Positions 10,047-18,792 of a stretch of 64,000 bases of DNA are shown here, piece by piece. The position numbers and the translations under genes are program-made. The DNA comes from a bacterium (GTDB lineage: Bacteria > Electryoneota > RPQS01), in the NCBI GenBank assembly GCA_023382385.1, contig JAHDVH010000002.1, positions 820,219-884,218 on the forward strand. The letters run 5' to 3'. The notes beneath the pieces were generated by a model. The model saw nothing but the letters and a program-made list of their open reading frames with translations, searched no databases and had not been told where the DNA came from. Each line of letters starts with the position of its first letter. Position 1 is the stretch's first letter.

Positions 10047-11249
10047 TTAGTCGGCCGCAAACCTCTCTTTTGTCAGGCCTCGAACGATGAGAAAACCGGC
10101 CAAAGTCGCCTCAAGAAAGCCACCGCAAAACAGCACCATTGCATAAGCAGTTTCTGTGGGAGACCACATGGTGAACAGGGTTACAAGTGCACCCGAGACC
10201 AATGGCCCAAGCAGAAATCCCAGTGAACCCGCCGAGTTGAATCCGCCCATGGAAGTGGCGACATTGCCGTCCGGCGCCCGCGTGGCCGACAGCTGAAGTG
10301 TGGGAATAAACATCATGGCCGAAGCCGCGCCGAGCAGGAACATCCAGACCATCAGAAGCGGCGGTTCCACCCACCCGACTGTGGCAAAGAACAGTCCGTA
10401 GCAGAGCGAGCCCCACAGCAACAGCTGAGTCTGTGAAAAGCGACGCGACAAGACCACGACCGGACGGCAGAGCAGCCCCATCGTAAGCATGAAAGCCGCA
10501 ATGTATCCGCCGATTTGACTTGGCGTGAAATCAAATCGCAGTGAAGCATAAATCGGAAATGAAGCGACAAAAAAGCCGACCGTGAATCTATCCAAGAAGG
10601 CGAACAGATAGGGAAGCCGCAAGCGCGGCTCGGTTGCCAACAGCTTTAGAATCTCGCCGAGGCGATGTCGTCGCGCAAAAACTGTTTGAGGGACAGCGAG
10701 TACCAAGGAAGCGATGGCCACCACAAACATGATCAAGCCGCCCAATGAAAGCGAGTAGGTCGGCGACATTGCACCCAGCCAGCCGCCAATAGGCGAGCCA
10801 AGCGCGACACCAAACGTAATGGCCGCACCGACCCGACCCATCGCTGCGGAAAGGCCTTCGTCTCGGCGCGCTCCGGCGACGGCCAGAAGCAACGACAAAG
10901 TTCCGATATGAAACGCACCTTCGATAAACCGCAGAACGAGCAGAGTTGTAAAGTTGCTCACGTGCGGCATAATCAGGAAACAAAGCCCGTCGAGAACAGC
11001 CGCGATCGCAATGAACGTGCGCGGCCTGCCGTAACGGTCGGCAAGACTGCCGGCAATCGGAGCGAACAGGAAAGCGGCCAGCATGTTTGCCGCCAGGAAG
11101 ATGTGTGCCCAGAACTCCGAAACGCCGAAGCCGTCCATGACAAATGTTTTCAGGATTGGGACCACCCCCGTGACCGGAAGCATGGTCAGGAAGATCAGCC
11201 ACGGTTCGATGCGAAGTTGAGGTGCAGAGGGGTGATTACTTCGGGGCAC
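10047..11249 (-). CDS. Major facilitator superfamily transporter
   Basis: A 400-aa inner-membrane protein with about 12 hydrophobic segments and the MFS loop 2-3 signature G-S-L-A-D-R-Y-G-R-P-R (~residues 67-77). Length and layout match drug/metabolite MFS exporters of the MFS_1 type; the substrate cannot be told from sequence. The start codon is GTG with no obvious ribosome site. It is transcribed divergently from the htrA-type gene at 11620. Confidence 0.88.
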   Translation of the reverse strand: MPRSNHPSAPQLRIEPWLIFLTMLPVTGVVPILKTFVMDGFGVSEFWAHIFLAANMLAAFLFAPIAGSLADRYGRPRTFIAIAAVLDGLCFLIMPHVSNFTTLLVLRFIEGAFHIGTLSLLLAVAGARRDEGLSAAMGRVGAAITFGVALGSPIGGWLGAMSPTYSLSLGGLIMFVVAIASLVLAVPQTVFARRHRLGEILKLLATEPRLRLPYLFAFLDRFTVGFFVASFPIYASLRFDFTPSQIGGYIAAFMLTMGLLCRPVVVLSRRFSQTQLLLWGSLCYGLFFATVGWVEPPLLMVWMFLLGAASAMMFIPTLQLSATRAPDGNVATSMGGFNSAGSLGFLLGPLVSGALVTLFTMWSPTETAYAMVLFCGGFLEATLAGFLIVRGLTKERFAAD

Positions 11250-11565
11250 GTAACAGACTCAAGTTTGACCGATCAAAAAGCTGACTTCGTTCCAGAATAT
11301 CAGGCCGTATGGAATTGTATTGTGCACTGCGGACGACGCAACCGCATCACGAGAGACTGATCTCTTTTGCAGGGGGAGAGGCCTTGCGATTGTAAGCGCT
11401 TACAAGCATACTATTAAAATAAGGAATTGAAAAGCGATTTACAACTCCAGAACCACAGCAAGATCACATCAAAAACATATAAATCAAATACTTATTTAGT
11501 GTTTGGGAACTTGGGAACCGAACCGATTTGATATCGTATACTCCTTGAAACGCAATTGATGGGGC
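11250..11565. other. Divergent intergenic region (MFS / htrA)
   Basis: This region holds the upstream sequences of the divergent MFS and protease genes. It is AT-rich at 11400-11500. Near the htrA side there is a direct repeat GGGAACTT (11505-11512) / GGGAACC, and a TATACT box at 11537-11542. GGAACTT resembles the -35 of sigma-E-type (ECF) promoters, but a matching -10 at the usual distance was not found. No gene is seen. Confidence 0.35.
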
Positions 11566-11619
11566 ATGTTGTATGCCTCGCATTTTGACAAGAAACCACC
11601 CAAAACAATTGAAAAGACC

Positions 11620-13119
11620 ATGAAAAAACTGGGATGGCTTGGTGCAAGCCTCGTATTAGCGGGAATCGTGGCTGGCGTGCTGTTTACAGCCCAAATGGGG
11701 ATTCAAACCCCAGCCGTGGCGGTTGAGGACGTTGCTCCTCGCGTAAATGCCGAATTTGCGCAGTACAATAACCTGATTAACGACCATGGCGAAAGCCCGT
11801 TCGTTGCTGTTGCCGAGCGTGTCGGACCAACGGTCGTCTACATATCATCGGATAAAGTGGTCCGCCGCCGCGATTCGATGCAGGACTTCTTCGACAACTC
11901 TCCCTTCTTTGAGTTCTTCCACAAGGATATGCGCGAGCCGAACCGCGAGTTTCACGCTCCTTCCACCGGGTCGGGCATGATTATTAGTCGTGACGGCTAC
12001 ATCCTGACCAACAATCATGTGGTGGACAACGCGGACAAAGTAACGGTAAAGACTCAGAACGGCAAGGAGTATGAGGCCAAGATTATCGGAGTTGATCCGG
12101 AAACGGATGTTGCGGTGATAAAAGTGGATCACAATTTTGAGTCCAATGAAGTCGCTCTCATCGGCAACTCGGATCAGCTGCGGGTGGGTGACTGGGCGAT
12201 TGCCATGGGGAACCCGCTTGGCTTGGATTGGACTCTGACGGTGGGTATCATCTCAGCTCGTGGACGTAACAACTTAGCTATCTCAGGCGGCGGTCCGAGC
12301 TATCAGGACTTCATTCAGACCGACGCTTCAATTAACTTCGGCAACAGCGGCGGCCCGCTCTGCAACATTCACGGTGAAGTCATCGGCGTGAACACGGCCA
12401 TCAATCCGTCGGGTCAAGGTATTGGATTCGCCATACCGATCAACATGGCCATGAAGGTCGTGGATCAATTGCGCGCGCATGGCAAGGTCGCGCGTGGATA
12501 TCTTGGCATGCTGCCGCGCGAGTTAACGGCCGATCTGCGTTCTGCGACTGGTGTGAGCAAAGATCAGGAAGGCGTGTTTGTGGAGCGAGTCGATCCCAAT
12601 ACACCGGCGTCCGATGGCGGACTTGAAGCTGGCGATGTGATTACCGAGTTCGACGGCAAGACGATCAATGATGTCCAGAAGTTTCGCATGGCAGTCGCGG
12701 ATGTGCCGCCGGGCAAGAACGTGCGCGCGAGAATAATTCGCGACGGAAAGACCAAGAATCTCGAGTTCGTGCTGGGTGATCGCGCACAGTTGGCGACGTT
12801 CCTCGGACAGGAGAAAGAGGCACCCGCACCATCTACCAATTGGCTGGGTATTGACGTCGGAGAAATCAACGAGTCGATGGCGCGCGCGCTGCGGCTTGAC
12901 GGCACATATGGTGTGATCATCAACGAAATTGAGAAAGACAGTCCGGCCAAGCAGAAGCTGCGTGCGGGCGACGTGATTATCGAAATTGACCGCAAGCCGG
13001 TGGACGATGTGCGCGCCTTCAAAGAGATTGCCGCAAGTCTACGCAATTCGAACAAAGCGGTGCTCTTCAGAATCGTTCGCGAAGGCGTTAAGACCTTCGA
13101 GGCAGTGGAAGTGAACTAA
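11620..13119 (+). CDS. degP: Periplasmic serine protease DegP/HtrA with two PDZ domains
   Basis: A 499-aa envelope quality-control protease. A hydrophobic N-terminal segment (MKKLGWLGASLVLAGIVAGV) acts as signal or anchor. The chymotrypsin-like domain contains His133 (TNNHVVDN), Asp163 (PETDVAVIKV) and Ser243 (GNSGGPL), with the triad spacing of DegP proteins. PDZ domains follow at ~300-390 and ~405-499. The ATG at 11620 is preferred because the signal sequence starts there; an in-frame ATG at 11566 would add 18 residues. It degrades or refolds misfolded exported proteins, which makes sense in a genome with many secreted proteins. It is followed by a strong terminator. Confidence 0.95.
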   Translation: MKKLGWLGASLVLAGIVAGVLFTAQMGIQTPAVAVEDVAPRVNAEFAQYNNLINDHGESPFVAVAERVGPTVVYISSDKVVRRRDSMQDFFDNSPFFEFFHKDMREPNREFHAPSTGSGMIISRDGYILTNNHVVDNADKVTVKTQNGKEYEAKIIGVDPETDVAVIKVDHNFESNEVALIGNSDQLRVGDWAIAMGNPLGLDWTLTVGIISARGRNNLAISGGGPSYQDFIQTDASINFGNSGGPLCNIHGEVIGVNTAINPSGQGIGFAIPINMAMKVVDQLRAHGKVARGYLGMLPRELTADLRSATGVSKDQEGVFVERVDPNTPASDGGLEAGDVITEFDGKTINDVQKFRMAVADVPPGKNVRARIIRDGKTKNLEFVLGDRAQLATFLGQEKEAPAPSTNWLGIDVGEINESMARALRLDGTYGVIINEIEKDSPAKQKLRAGDVIIEIDRKPVDDVRAFKEIAASLRNSNKAVLFRIVREGVKTFEAVEVN

Positions 13120-13140
13120 GAAACCTTCTTGAACCTCCAG

Positions 13141-13174
13141 CACTCCCCGGTCAGCTTGGAATGGCCGGGGAGTG
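13141..13174 (+). terminator. Terminator of htrA
   Basis: A perfect 10-bp stem (13141-13150 with 13165-13174), 21 nt after the protease stop, followed by a short T-rich tail. Confidence 0.8.
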
Positions 13175-13201
13175 TTGTTACCTCCTATATCCTCTTCCTC
13201 T

Positions 13202-14092
13202 ATGCTCATCTATACCTTCTCCGCACCTTTTTCATTCGAACGCACAGCGGCTTACATCGGCCGATTTGAAAACTCTCAGACGCACGCCGTGTCTGGCGAG
13301 CAATTTTGTCAGGTGCTTTCAGATGATAAAGGCTACTATCTTGTCGAGGTGAAGCCGTGGGGGAAGAGTTCGGTTCAGGTCTGCGTGGTTGTGGGGGAGG
13401 AGACGGACTCGCGGCGTGTTCAGATCCGCCGCTATCTCGATCGCACATTTGGGAGCGATGACGAGTTATTACGCTTTTACGCGTTCGCCAAACCGGACGC
13501 GTATTTGTCAAAATGGACGAATGACTTTCGCGGACTGAGGTTGGTCGGCATTCACAGCCTTTGGGAATGCCTCTCGTGGTCCATCATTGGGCAGCAGGTT
13601 TCCGTGGCCTCCGCCTTTGCCACGCGATCGCGTTTGGCGCAGCATTGCGAGGCAGTTGTTGCATGGCAAGGCAAGGATTATGAGGGATTTCCTACGCCAG
13701 AAGCGGTGCTGAGCTTAACGCCTGCTGAACTGCGTGCCTGCGGGTTGTCCGCGATGAAAGGAGAGTATCTTCAGGGTCTTGCGCAGGAACTTTGTCTCGA
13801 CTATCTTAATGAATCCTTACTCAGCAGTTCTGACCCAAGCAAAATTCGCGAACGACTGCTTGAGATTCGCGGGATCGGGCCTTGGTCAGTAGAATATGCA
13901 ATGATGCGCGTGCACGGTGACCCCGATGCCTGTCCTCTCGAGGACATCGGGCTGCGCAATGCGCTCGCTCGCGAATACGGATTAGGCAAACAAGCGACAC
14001 TTGAAGAGACTCGCCGCATCACGGACACGTGGCGGCCTTATCGAGGTTACGCAACATTTTATATATGGTTCACGTTGCTGAACACCCCATAG
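13202..14092 (+). CDS. alkA: DNA-3-methyladenine glycosylase II (AlkA-like)
   Basis: A 296-aa base-excision enzyme that removes alkylated purines. An N-terminal ~115-residue beta domain is followed by the HhH-GPD domain: W-S-I-I-G-Q-Q-V-S near residue 130, hairpin I-R-G-I-G-P-W-S-V-E-Y near 225-235, and a catalytic Asp at 248 (PLEDIGLRNAL, aligning with Asp238 of E. coli AlkA). ATG 13202 is chosen because the alternative GTG at 13172 lies inside the htrA terminator. The gene overlaps the methyltransferase gene downstream, forming an alkylation-repair operon. Confidence 0.9.
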   Translation: MLIYTFSAPFSFERTAAYIGRFENSQTHAVSGEQFCQVLSDDKGYYLVEVKPWGKSSVQVCVVVGEETDSRRVQIRRYLDRTFGSDDELLRFYAFAKPDAYLSKWTNDFRGLRLVGIHSLWECLSWSIIGQQVSVASAFATRSRLAQHCEAVVAWQGKDYEGFPTPEAVLSLTPAELRACGLSAMKGEYLQGLAQELCLDYLNESLLSSSDPSKIRERLLEIRGIGPWSVEYAMMRVHGDPDACPLEDIGLRNALAREYGLGKQATLEETRRITDTWRPYRGYATFYIWFTLLNTP

Positions 14093-14577
14093 TCGAGACG
14101 GCATCCGAACTCTATTGGACGGATTTGAAAACGCCGCTGGGCCGCATGCGCCTCACCGCGAGTGCCTATGGTCTGATGCGTGCGGAGTTCATGGACGACC
14201 CTCGCGATGCAGCCGGCGAGTGCGTGGAAACAAAACTTCTTCAGCTTGCGCGCAAGGAGCTGACCGAGTATTTTGCGGGATACCGAACGCACTTTGATGT
14301 GCCGCTGGACTTGCGCGGAACCGAGTTTCAGTTGGAAGTGTGGCGCGAATTGCGGCTGATCCCCTACGGCACGACGATAACCTATGGTGAAATTGCCAAG
14401 CATTTGCTATTGCCGAATGCGTCGCGTGCGGTAGGAGTTGCGAACGGACAGAATCCTGTGGCCGTGATTGTTCCGTGTCATCGCGTATTAGGACAGAAAA
14501 ATCAGTTAACGGGTTATGCCGGAGGTATAGATCGCAAAAGCTGGCTGCTCAGACATGAGTGCAGCACGCTGGTGTAG
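14065..14577 (+). CDS. ogt: Methylated-DNA-protein-cysteine methyltransferase (Ogt/MGMT)
   Basis: A 170-aa suicide repair protein that takes O6-alkyl groups from guanine onto its own cysteine. The active site V-P-C-H-R-V is present with Cys138. Upstream are the helix-turn-helix pieces F-Q-L-E-V-W-R-E-L and Y-G-E-I-A-K-H; downstream is the conserved L-T-G-Y-A-G-G. ATG 14065 lies 28 nt inside the alkA end in another frame, so the two genes are probably translationally coupled. An earlier GTG (14029) would add 12 residues of poor quality. No adaptive Ada domain is present. Confidence 0.93.
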   Translation: MVHVAEHPIVETASELYWTDLKTPLGRMRLTASAYGLMRAEFMDDPRDAAGECVETKLLQLARKELTEYFAGYRTHFDVPLDLRGTEFQLEVWRELRLIPYGTTITYGEIAKHLLLPNASRAVGVANGQNPVAVIVPCHRVLGQKNQLTGYAGGIDRKSWLLRHECSTLV

Positions 14578-14635
14578 CGTGTAAGGTAAAGAAAATTTAG
14601 GCTTGCGCATCACAAGTGCGCAAAATTATTCGCTC

Positions 14636-14664
14636 TTGACTGAACTTCCGATCGCATGTATATT
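14636..14664 (+). promoter_or_regulatory. Promoter of cassette 2
   Basis: TTGACT (14636-14641), a 17-bp spacer and TATATT (14659-14664) with TG directly before the -10. It lies 51 nt upstream of the start at 14716 and uses the same hexamers as the groES promoter. Confidence 0.78.
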
Positions 14665-14715
14665 ACAGTAGACCCTGCAACTGCAGGGCGACAACACAAA
14701 CAAAAGAGGTGTGTC

Positions 14716-15123
14716 ATGCGGAACAAAAGACGTAAGTTCAGGGGGGGGCGGAAGTTAGCGCTGATATTGGTGCTCTTTCTTGCAGTTGGAGCTAAGGCGC
14801 TGAACGTGGTAAACACGCATACTTCATCCGGATCGCTATCAAAGAGCATTACGGTCACTACTGCCGGAACCTACAAACACGATGCACTTGCGCCTGCGCA
14901 AGGATATCTCTACAGCGAAATAGAGAACCGCACGGCGATTCCTTCTGATGACATTTACGTGGAAAATGGCGAGTGTGTCAGTCATTCCGTTTATCTGGAG
15001 CAAACGGACGAACGTACTTTTTACAATCTTAACTCAACTGCCACGATTACGAGTGGCACAGCAAAATCGCAGGTACGGTCACAGGAGATAGTAACAATCT
15101 GCCCATCGGGCGGCGGAAGTTAA
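14716..15123 (+). CDS. Small exported protein of cassette 2
   Basis: A 135-aa protein of unknown family. A very basic N-terminus (MRNKRRKFRGGRK) leads into a hydrophobic stretch (LALILVLFLAVGAKA), a signal peptide. The mature part is Ser/Thr-rich and beta-prone with only two cysteines (NGEC and TIC) that could pair. It ends in a Gly/Ser tail (CPSGGGS). AGAGGTG precedes the ATG. It sits before a beta-helix T9SS gene like three other small exported proteins here, but unlike them it is not cysteine-rich, so common ancestry is uncertain. Confidence 0.65.
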   Translation: MRNKRRKFRGGRKLALILVLFLAVGAKALNVVNTHTSSGSLSKSITVTTAGTYKHDALAPAQGYLYSEIENRTAIPSDDIYVENGECVSHSVYLEQTDERTFYNLNSTATITSGTAKSQVRSQEIVTICPSGGGS

Positions 15124-15134
15124 CCGCAAACTTA

Positions 15135-15164
15135 GAAGCGGTCGAGTGCAAGCTCGACCGCTTC
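15135..15164 (+). terminator. Hairpin directly before the beta-helix start (cassette 2)
   Basis: A perfect 12-bp stem (15135-15146 with 15153-15164) with a 6-nt loop, ending only 8 nt before the ATG at 15173. No T-tract follows. It sits where a ribosome site should be, so it could be an attenuator or a translation-limiting structure rather than a plain terminator. Confidence 0.55.
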
Positions 15165-15172
15165 CTTGCATT

Positions 15173-16807
15173 ATGAGACACCTTGTCTTGCTTCTCTTGT
15201 CGGCACAAGTTATGGCCGGCATTATCCCGATTACGCCTGCACAGAGCATTGAAGACGCGATGCTTTTCTCTGACACGGGCGACACGGTTTTGCTTGCAGA
15301 TGGTCTCTATTCAGAGTCCGTGTTTATCACAGGGAAGAAGATCACGGTTGGAAGCCAGTTCTTGCTGGATGGGGATACGGCTCACATTTCGGCGACTATT
15401 GTTGAACGTGATCTCGTACATCCTGATACGCAATCCTGCTTCATTATCGTGGACTGTCCGGACACGGTTCGATTAGTGGGGCTTACGATTCGGAACGGGT
15501 TGGGGACTATGTGGTCGGAAGAAAATGCGTACGCAGGAGGCTGCGTTTACAGTCTGCTCTCAAAGGTAATCATTGAGCATTGCACGATTCGCTCTGGAAC
15601 TGCCGCTTTCGGGGGAGGCATCTTCACGTTTAGGCGTGCCAATCAGTCGGTGAATAGCCTATCTCTGCGCAACTGCGTTGTCACGAATTGCGCGTCGGAT
15701 TACTGGGGCGGTGGGGTATATGCAAACCGATGCACCCTTGAAGTCCGTAACAGTACCGTTCGTAATTGTTTTAGTCTGTCGCAATCTGGAGGGGGCATCA
15801 GCGCACCCGCGCCTGCTGCTATCATTGAAAACTGTACTTTTGATAGTTGCGCAGGAATTGTTGGTGGTGTTGATCTTGGCGTCGGGAGCGCAATTGTACG
15901 AGGATGCACTTTCACTAACAATACAGCAACGCTAATTAGGTACTCTGCGCATTTGGGGGGCGGGGGAGGATTCCGGAGAATTGAGGGCAACTATTTCGGT
16001 CCCACTCTGTCAAATACGGTAGGAGTACGATTCTGCTGTGACACCGAAGACTCCGTTTTCTTTGTCGGCAACATATTGGAGTACAACGAAGCGACAGTGC
16101 GAACCGGAAGTCTATATTCTGCGGGAGTGGCGGGAGAGATATCGCACAACATTTTCAGGTGGAACATTGGATCGTTGGGCAGTCAGATTTATTGTTTTCA
16201 AGGCACAACTGTAGACATCCATCACAACGTGTTTGAAGGCAACATAAGCCTTGATCCGAGTTTTCCGAGCGTCTTGCTGACTGGACCCAACGCACGGCAG
16301 CAGTTTCATGACAACATTTTGGTGGGGAACAGCGGAGGGACAATCGACTATAACGATACGTATCACACCACAATTGACGCACGCAACAACTGGTGGGGTC
16401 ATGCGAGCGGACCTTATCATCCAACTCAGAATCCGGGCGGTCAGGGGGATACTCTGCTTTCGGACAGCGTGCTCTTTGATCCGTGGCTGATGTTTCCACC
16501 GGACACGTCTTCGTCGAGCGTAGGGCGGCCATTGCCAGTCTCGCCGGTAAACTGGGAACTACTGATTGTCTATCCTAACCCATTCAACAGCGAACTGTCA
16601 ATTTCCATAGCGGGGATCATGGGGCAAGGGTTTTCCTTGAAGCTCTATGATACGCTTGGCCGCGAGGTTGCCACGCTTCGCGAAGGAAGAGGGCACGGGA
16701 CAACACTCCACTACAGCGCACCTCCGACACTCGCTGCAGGTGTTTATTTTCTGTGCGCGGCGGAAGGCAACTTTGTTGAAACTCGAAAAGTCGTGTTCCT
16801 GAAGTGA
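15173..16807 (+). CDS. Right-handed beta-helix protein with T9SS sorting domain (cassette 2)
   Basis: A 544-aa exported protein with signal peptide MRHLVLLLLSAQVMAG. The beta-helix begins with I-T-P-A-Q-S-I-E-D-A and G-D-T-V-L-L-A-D-G-L-Y-S-E-S, with Asn- and Cys-rich rungs (for example C-V-V-T-N-C) to ~residue 430. The helix closes with N-N-W-W-G-H-A-S-G-P-Y ... N-P-G-G-Q-G-D-T ... P-W-L. The C-terminal ~80 residues form a T9SS domain with Y-P-N-P-F-N-S-E-L, ending K-V-V-F-L-K. ATG 15173 starts the signal peptide; no ribosome site is visible and a hairpin precedes it. The sorting domain is more divergent than in the other three cassettes. Confidence 0.83.
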   Translation: MRHLVLLLLSAQVMAGIIPITPAQSIEDAMLFSDTGDTVLLADGLYSESVFITGKKITVGSQFLLDGDTAHISATIVERDLVHPDTQSCFIIVDCPDTVRLVGLTIRNGLGTMWSEENAYAGGCVYSLLSKVIIEHCTIRSGTAAFGGGIFTFRRANQSVNSLSLRNCVVTNCASDYWGGGVYANRCTLEVRNSTVRNCFSLSQSGGGISAPAPAAIIENCTFDSCAGIVGGVDLGVGSAIVRGCTFTNNTATLIRYSAHLGGGGGFRRIEGNYFGPTLSNTVGVRFCCDTEDSVFFVGNILEYNEATVRTGSLYSAGVAGEISHNIFRWNIGSLGSQIYCFQGTTVDIHHNVFEGNISLDPSFPSVLLTGPNARQQFHDNILVGNSGGTIDYNDTYHTTIDARNNWWGHASGPYHPTQNPGGQGDTLLSDSVLFDPWLMFPPDTSSSSVGRPLPVSPVNWELLIVYPNPFNSELSISIAGIMGQGFSLKLYDTLGREVATLREGRGHGTTLHYSAPPTLAAGVYFLCAAEGNFVETRKVVFLK

Positions 16808-16830
16808 AGCACTTGCCACGAAAAGAAGTC

Positions 16831-16855
16831 GCGGCCCATCGATTGGATGGGCCGC
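16831..16855. terminator. Bidirectional hairpin terminator
   Basis: A perfect 10-bp stem (16831-16840 with 16846-16855) followed by TTCGTTT, between the convergent genes ending at 16807 (+) and 16916 (-). Confidence 0.75.
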
Positions 16856-16915
16856 TTCGTTTATACGATAGTCGAACGACAATACTCTACTACAGCGCAG
16901 AGCAAGTCGGTAAGT

Positions 16916-17578
16916 TTACGCTCCCGTCTGCCTTTTCAGTCTTGCCGGCCACAGAAACAATCTGGGTTCAATCCGTGTTTGAATCTTGTGGCCACTAAAT
17001 TCTGCGAGCCTCTCGACTTCATCTGCCGTTCGAGCATTGCTGACAAATACGAAAAGTATGTCTGTGAGCGGCAATGCGCCTTTTATCAGCACTTCCGCCT
17101 GCGGGTGAGTAGGTTCGGAACTTTGCAATCCGAGGCGCGTCCACTTCTCAACGTGGTCTGCAAACATTGCCTGCAAACCAACTACTCTAGTCTGCACATG
17201 CCTTCCGTTTTCCTGTGCGGCAGATACCGCGGAGAAAAGCGTATCCTCCCTCTCAAGCAACTTCAAATCCAAAGCAAGATGCACCCACTCCACAGGCCAA
17301 GCGGATTTTGAGCGTGCATAGAGAAGTTCATAATTGGGAACCGTCAGTGCGCAGTTGATATAATCGAGGCCGACCGCGAATTGCTCGAAGCGACGCGGAT
17401 CGTGCAACAACCGCTCAGCATTCGCCCCAAGTCTCGTCCGCAGTCCGCGCGCGGTGTCTACGAATCCGTCCCGAAAAATCTGCGGGAGATTAATCGTGAT
17501 ATGCGTGCTGTGCAGTAGCCATCTAAGGCTTCGCTTGCGCAGTTCGCGCGAGATGGTCGGTCTTCCGAACGGCCACAT
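16916..17578 (-). CDS. DarT-like ADP-ribosyltransferase domain protein
   Basis: A 220-aa protein resembling the DarT (formerly DUF4433) family, which ADP-ribosylates thymidine in single-stranded DNA. Matching segments, from memory of the family: L-H-S-T-H-I near 22-27 with N-L-P-Q-I-F-R-D-G at 30-38; D-Y-I-N-C at 72-76 followed by P-N and L-L-Y; W-V-H-L-A-L near 98; L-F-S near 114; and H-P-Q-A-E-V-L-I at 158-165, where Glu162 would be catalytic. The ATG shares its A with the last base of the upstream MFS stop (TGATG), so translation is coupled. No DarG-like macrodomain antitoxin gene is adjacent. The substrate could be something other than DNA. Confidence 0.62.
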   Translation of the reverse strand: MWPFGRPTISRELRKRSLRWLLHSTHITINLPQIFRDGFVDTARGLRTRLGANAERLLHDPRRFEQFAVGLDYINCALTVPNYELLYARSKSAWPVEWVHLALDLKLLEREDTLFSAVSAAQENGRHVQTRVVGLQAMFADHVEKWTRLGLQSSEPTHPQAEVLIKGALPLTDILFVFVSNARTADEVERLAEFSGHKIQTRIEPRLFLWPARLKRQTGA

Positions 17579-18792
17579 CACACGGCGCGCAATCGTCGAT
17601 AGTGTGTAACGGTGTAAACGGCCACAAGCAGGCATATGACACTGGCGGAGGCCAGCGCGACACGTGCACTGAAGATGTCCGCCACCACGCCCAGCAGGAA
17701 TGCGCCGATGGGACCGAAACCCAGAAATGCCGACGTATAAAACCCCAACACGCGCCCGCGCAAGTGATCCGGCGTGAGCATCTGCAGAAGTGTGTTCGTC
17801 GAGGCGAGAATTGAGATACCGGAGAAACCGGTCATCAACATGGCAATCACAGAGACTTCGAATTGCTGTGAGAGGGAGAAGATGAGCACTCCCAAAGCCA
17901 TGCCGACCATTCCCATCATCACAACCCATCCACGTTTGGTGTCGCGGCTCATGGAGGCCTGCCAGAGTCCACCGAGCAGCGCGCCGATTCCCGCAGCAGA
18001 CATCAGAATCCCCAGTCCTGAAGCTCCCTGGCCAAGTACGAGATCGGCAACCATCGGCAACAGGGTGTTATAAGAGAAGCCGAAGATTGCAAAGATAATC
18101 ACATTGCGAATCAACACGCGCTGCACAGGCGCTCCGACGATGAAGCAATAGGCGTCGCGCAATTGCTTGAAGATAGGCTCACGGAGGTCACCGGTTGGCG
18201 GCGGCAAATTGCGCATCAGCGACAACGTGACAACTAATGAGAAGTAAGACAGCGCGTTGACCAGAAAACAGACGCCCTCACCAAAGAGCGGCACAAGCAA
18301 TCCGGCAAGTGAAGGGCCGACAAACCGTGCGCCATTGAACGTCGAAGAGTTCAGTGCTACCGCGTTGCCGATGTCTTCCTTTCCGACAAGATCACCGACG
18401 AATGCGAGCCTCGCCGGCGCGTCAATGGCAAGGAACACGCCTGAAATCGTCGCGAGGATGAGAATATGCCATTCGTTGACGACTCCAGTGAACGTCAGGA
18501 ATGCGAGGATAAGCGCAGAAATTGCGAGTCCGGTTTGCGTAATGTAGAGCACGAACCTCTTCGGTGAGCGGTCCACCAATACCCCGCCCACAGAGCCGAG
18601 CACAAGTGAGGGCAACTGCGACATCGCAGCGATGATCCCGAGCCAGAGTGGTGACTCGGTTATCCGCCAGACCAACCAACCCTGTGCAAGCGTCTGCATC
18701 CACGTGCCGACAATCGAGAGCGCAAACCCTGTCCAGAAGAGCCGGTAGTTGCGATGGCGAAACGCGCGGAATGTCTCCCGAGGTGAGTTCAC
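17578..18792 (-). CDS. MFS exporter, MFS_3/EntS-like
   Basis: A 404-aa inner-membrane transporter with ~12 hydrophobic segments. The N-terminal pattern F-R-H-R-N-Y-R-L-F-W and G-T-W-M-Q-T-L-A-Q-G-W-L-V is typical of the MFS_3 (EntS-like) group, which includes siderophore and drug exporters. The loop signature G-G-V-L-V-D-R is at ~70. It overlaps the upstream 549-aa gene by 4 nt (ATGA) and the DarT-like gene downstream by 1 nt, so the three are cotranslated. The substrate is unknown. Confidence 0.88.
   Translation of the reverse strand: MNSPRETFRAFRHRNYRLFWTGFALSIVGTWMQTLAQGWLVWRITESPLWLGIIAAMSQLPSLVLGSVGGVLVDRSPKRFVLYITQTGLAISALILAFLTFTGVVNEWHILILATISGVFLAIDAPARLAFVGDLVGKEDIGNAVALNSSTFNGARFVGPSLAGLLVPLFGEGVCFLVNALSYFSLVVTLSLMRNLPPPTGDLREPIFKQLRDAYCFIVGAPVQRVLIRNVIIFAIFGFSYNTLLPMVADLVLGQGASGLGILMSAAGIGALLGGLWQASMSRDTKRGWVVMMGMVGMALGVLIFSLSQQFEVSVIAMLMTGFSGISILASTNTLLQMLTPDHLRGRVLGFYTSAFLGFGPIGAFLLGVVADIFSARVALASASVICLLVAVYTVTHYRRLRAV

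Noticed and set aside
17579-17929. N-terminal extension of the DarT-like frame across the MFS gene
   Set aside because: The extra 117 codons lie entirely inside the MFS coding sequence in another frame, and the TGATG coupling gives a natural start.
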